This document shows positions 33,340 to 35,919 of a stretch of DNA of 35,919 bases, piece after piece. The DNA lies in contig NZ_VSSR01000122.1 of NCBI RefSeq assembly GCF_008123515.1, positions 1 to 35,919 on the forward strand, written 5' to 3'. The notes beneath the pieces were generated by a model, which was not told the origin of the DNA, did not search any database, and worked only from the letters and a program-made list of their open reading frames with translations. Position 1 is the first letter of the stretch, and every line of letters begins with the position of its first letter. Source of the stretch: Bradyrhizobium cytisi. GTDB lineage: Bacteria > Pseudomonadota > Alphaproteobacteria > Rhizobiales > Xanthobacteraceae. The translations under genes were made by a program, and so were the position numbers.

Positions 33340-33810
33340 TCAGTGCGCGCTCGCGATTATGACAAGATTGTTCAATACTGGCGTAGAGCAGAACGCCACC
33401 ACGATAGCAATGTTGTAAGGATTATTGCTGCGCCAAAGCAGCCACATCATGAAATACGTCAAAGCAAGCTTAGGGATAAGCCACCAAACTCCGAGCCACG
33501 TCTGAGCAAAGTGCATGAATGGGTTTAGCTCGTGTAGACCGAGATTCAGGATCACGTTTGTGGTGAAGAGATCGGCGATCCCAAGCAACAAGACGGAAAG
33601 CACCAAGAGTGTCTTAGCCAAATTCGCTTTAGCCTTCGGCGCTGAAGATGGCTTGTAGCATGGCGTTACAATAGTCTCATAAGCGAATGCAGCGCCCTCG
33701 AGGGCGTTCTGCTCAAACCAAGCTTGCGCGTCCTCGTTGGTCGCAAACACCTTCAGGTGCTGCGGGTCGCCGACGTTCTTGCTCGTGTCCGTAGAGATCC
33801 AAACTTTCAT
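33340..33810 (-). CDS. Two-part small membrane protein: soluble N-domain plus DUF5658-like C-domain
   Basis: A 156-residue protein. Residues 1-55 (MKVWISTDTSKNVGDPQHLK, then VFATNEDAQAWFEQNALEGAAFAYE) form a small soluble domain that I recall as a stand-alone protein in related bacteria. Residues about 65-156 are a close relative of the protein at 31996-32325: LLLGIADLFTTNVILNLGLH, ELNPFMHFAQTWLGVWWLIP and AFCSTPVLNNLVII. The two genes are inverted copies flanking the hydroxylase gene. Function unknown; the soluble domain could be a regulatory or adaptor part on the cytoplasmic side. Confidence 0.75.
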   Translation of the reverse strand: MKVWISTDTSKNVGDPQHLKVFATNEDAQAWFEQNALEGAAFAYETIVTPCYKPSSAPKAKANLAKTLLVLSVLLLGIADLFTTNVILNLGLHELNPFMHFAQTWLGVWWLIPKLALTYFMMWLLWRSNNPYNIAIVVAFCSTPVLNNLVIIASAH

Positions 33811-34321
33811 CTCATAAGCTCAATCTGGCAGCGTGGAGAAGGTCAACGAGAAGGATCATGACCTAAATGGCTTATGCGCCGCAATTGGCCATTCGCCGTG
33901 GTTTTACAGGGAAATGAGCTTCTCAGCGCGCCGTCCGCAAAGGTCTGACCGATCTCCGTTAACTGACAGGCGTTCATGCCATTGCGCTTATTCCTGTACC
34001 GCCAACTTCCGCGCCCGGTGGCTTCCATGGCCTGTCCGCGCGAATCGAGGCCGGTGCTCGCTTGCCTTGCAAATCATTGAACGTTCGTCAATTTCCCCGC
34101 GCGGGCACGACAGGAGGCCAGATCGTTTCGATCTTTTCAGGGATATCAGGGCTAGCCCGCATTTCTCACACGGCCAATGGATTTGCGACGGGCATTGGTG
34201 GATCGGCGCGAAGGCGACGAGGATCGTGGCGCCGGAGGCGCTGGGGTGGACTTGGTTTTGAGTGTGTCTCCGATGGGCTTGTTGGTGATGCCGCCGATTG
34301 GGCGCGTCGCAGCGTCGCGTG
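33811..34321. other. About 510 bp without a supported gene
   Basis: This contains the upstream region of the minus-strand gene ending at 33810 and the 3' flank of the IS1380 remnant. Several overlapping short frames exist on both strands, but none resembles a known protein. The true terminal repeat of the IS1380 element should lie near the right end of this stretch but was not recognised. Confidence 0.45.
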
Positions 34322-35213
34322 TCAGGCCGGCGAGGCGCGAGCCTTGGCGGCTTCGGCCAGGCGACGAGCCGCGTGTCCCCACGGCTGAGCGGCTGGGCAG
34401 GCCGAGGCCATGGCGATCCTGATGCGGCGGACACTGGTGCGCACCAGGGCGCCGATCTTGAGGAGCTTGAGGCGGATGGTGCCGCAGGTGGCGTCCGCAA
34501 AGGTGGTTTCGGCAAGGCCGATGCGCCGCAGGGCGCAGATCAGCACATAGGCCATCGAGGCGAACCACAGCCGCAGCTGGTTGGCGCGCATGGTGGCGGC
34601 CGAGGTGCGGTCGGCGTAGAGGTCGAGCTGGCACTCCTTGATGCGGTTCTCCATGTCGCCGCGGCGCAGTAGATGTCCTCATAGAGCTGCCGCGCGCCCA
34701 CCGCGCTGCGCTTGAGCGAGGTGACGACGAAGTGCGGATTGGTCTCGCCTTGCGTCCACTCCGCCTTGGCGACGACGCGGCGCCGACGGCTCCAGGTGTC
34801 GCGCGTGCTCCACTGGAAGTCCTTGAAGCGGCGGGCCGGGCGGCCGGTCGTCTCGGCCGCGGCTCTCGCCGCGGCAAGCTCCTGTTCGATCATGGCGACC
34901 AGGCGCGTGTTGCGGGCGAGCCGAACAGATAGTCGACGCGGTTCTGCTCGCACCACGCCATCAGCGCCTCGCGCGCAAAGCCACCGTCCGCCCGCAGCAC
35001 GATGCGCGTAAACGGCCAGCGGGCGCGGATCTGCCGCACAATCCGGGCAACCTCCTCGACGCTGCCCGCGCTGGCGTCGATGTCGGCGCGCCGCAGCTTG
35101 GCCGCCAGCAGATGCCGGCCGCAGAACACGTACAGCGGCAGATAGCAGTAGCCGTCGTAATAGCCGTGGAAGAAGCGCCCCTCCTGATGCCCGTGCAGGG
35201 GGTCGTCGGTGGC
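34322..35213 (-). pseudogene. IS1380-family transposase, 5'-truncated and frameshifted
   Basis: Read from about 35213 downwards, ATDDPLHGHQEGRFFHGYYD and CYLPLYVFCGRHLLAAKLRR begin in the middle of an IS1380 transposase (ATDDP contains a catalytic Asp; RIVLRADGGFARE holds the next). The frame breaks at about 34920 (LFG should continue LARNTRLVAMI) and again at about 34672 (IYCARGDMENRIKEC). Each break fits one missing base. The ending ANQLRLWFASMAYVLICALR is typical. The N-terminal half is absent: similarity stops sharply at 35213. The remnant cannot be active. Confidence 0.85.
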
Positions 35214-35308
35214 ACTTGCTCTACCTTCGCCCGGCTCGAGCGGAAGCTTGATCGTTCGCCAGCAGCCGGGTCCAATTCGTATTGCAAGGGCGTTAGAGGG
35301 CCTTCCGG

Positions 35309-35878
35309 CTAGTTCGGTCGCAGCACAGCGTCAGCCTGACGACTGTCCTTCCTGACGATGATGATCGTCCCGTTTCTGATTGCGAACTTCGCGCCGAGCA
35401 ATTTGGGCACCTTGTCCGTGATGGGAGATGGAAAGGGGATGGCCGGCCCAGTGATGGGATCGCCGACGCTGACCGGCGCCGTGGAAGAGCCCACGATGGG
35501 CGCCGGCTTGATATAATCGCGGATGAGCTGAACCTCTTCGCGGGAAAGAATGAGCGGGGCCGGTTCAACGCGAGCTTCTCGCGATGATTGGGTTGTTTGA
35601 TCGATCACTTTCTCTCCGGCTTCTTTGCTTCTTTCGATGTCATCGAGTCTTGCTATCCGGTCTTTGAGCAGAGGCAGCTCGCGTTGCAGGGTGGCTAGCT
35701 CTGATTTCAGGGATTTGACCTGCATGAGAGCGCCGACTGCGCTGGCGCAGCTCATGACGACGAGAACGCTCAGCACAGCGAGTAGTGCGCGCTCGACGCT
35801 TGTGCCGGAACTGCGGCCGTCTTGCGGCGATTCATCCTCCTGGAGGTGGCGGCGCCAGATACTCATCCCATGCTTCAT
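35309..35878 (-). CDS. Membrane-anchored coiled-coil protein of unknown function
   Basis: From the ATG at 35876-35878 (reverse) the protein has 189 residues. After a charged N-terminus comes a membrane segment (ALLAVLSVLVVMSCASAVGALM), then a coiled coil (VKSLKSELATLQRELPLLKDRIARLDDIE). A linker follows, then a C-terminal domain with LSREEVQLIRDYIKPAP and KVPKLLGAKFAIRNGTIIIVRKDSRQADAVL. A similar C-terminus occurs in hypothetical proteins of bradyrhizobia, as far as I recall. The frame stays open upstream, but the residues before LSRLTAR come from sequencing adapter, so the true start may be here, at 35866, or beyond the window. Confidence 0.65.
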   Translation of the reverse strand: MKHGMSIWRRHLQEDESPQDGRSSGTSVERALLAVLSVLVVMSCASAVGALMQVKSLKSELATLQRELPLLKDRIARLDDIERSKEAGEKVIDQTTQSSREARVEPAPLILSREEVQLIRDYIKPAPIVGSSTAPVSVGDPITGPAIPFPSPITDKVPKLLGAKFAIRNGTIIIVRKDSRQADAVLRPN

Positions 35879-35900
35879 CCGTGCCGTGAGCCTCGAGAGG

Positions 35901-35919
35901 CTGTCTCTTATACACATCT
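35901..35919. other. Nextera/Tn5 mosaic-end adapter left on the contig end
   Basis: The final 19 bases are CTGTCTCTTATACACATCT, exactly the complement of the Tn5 transposase mosaic end used in Nextera libraries. Translation of this strand gives the well-known artefact peptide MCIRDS. It is not genomic sequence. Confidence 0.97.

Noticed and set aside
1..35919. CRISPR arrays, tRNA or rRNA genes, phage structural genes
   Set aside because: I looked for regularly spaced identical repeats, clover-leaf sequences and conserved rRNA segments and saw none; the only regular array is the 23-bp IS21 repeat set, which has no spacers.

Overview
The window looks like one whole draft contig from a GC-rich alphaproteobacterium of the Bradyrhizobium/Rhodopseudomonas/Afipia type (Nitrobacteraceae). 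This is inferred from codon use, the tad/cpa gene set, the adenylate cyclase-TPR gene family, the insertion-sequence families and CtrA-like boxes; no rRNA or tRNA is present to confirm it. The last 19 bases are the Tn5/Nextera mosaic-end sequence, so the right end is a sequencing-library artefact. The left end breaks off inside an IS21 element.

Layout. 1-2073: IS21-family element (istB truncated by the window edge, istA complete, four tandem 23-bp repeats upstream of istA). 2375-8352, minus strand: a compact four-gene unit encoding a Tat-exported PLP fold-type-II enzyme, a VTT/DedA-like membrane protein, a family-3 periplasmic solute-binding protein, and a membrane PAS-GGDEF-EAL protein whose start codon overlaps the binding-protein stop. 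A perfect TTAA-N7-TTAA (CtrA-type) box lies 45 bp upstream of the first gene. 9008-11623, minus: a soluble histidine kinase with three GAF domains and no adjacent response regulator.

11743-18330 is an insertion-sequence graveyard. It holds two direct copies of the 5' end of a tyrosine-recombinase element, each with a hairpin over the ribosome binding site; an adenylate cyclase-TPR gene broken by a one-base frameshift and lacking one metal-binding Asp; a decayed IS1182 element; and a decayed IS3 element fused in frame to the end of a cupin gene.

18795-31375, plus: a tad/Flp pilus locus in the order flp-flp-cpaA-cpaB-cpaE-cpaF-tadB-tadC-(ICMT-like methyltransferase)-tadE-tadG-tadE-cpaC-lipoprotein-tadD. 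The pilins, prepilin peptidase, ATPase, platform proteins, pseudopilins, secretin and TPR pilotin-like lipoprotein together would make a near-complete adhesive pilus machine. The secretin sits far downstream instead of beside cpaB, and a membrane methyltransferase is embedded in the operon. A GTAAATTT motif occurs as a spaced inverted repeat before flp1 and as a perfect palindrome before cpaC, suggesting shared control.

31996-33810: two divergent copies of a small membrane-protein family in inverted orientation around a fatty-acid-hydroxylase/sterol-desaturase gene. 34322-35213: decayed 3' half of an IS1380 transposase. 35309-35878: a membrane-anchored coiled-coil protein of unknown function running towards the adapter.

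The best candidates for something undescribed are the periplasmic-enzyme/binding-protein/c-di-GMP unit, which is comparable in architecture to the NspS-MbaA pair of Vibrio cholerae but with different parts, and the methyltransferase built into the tad operon.
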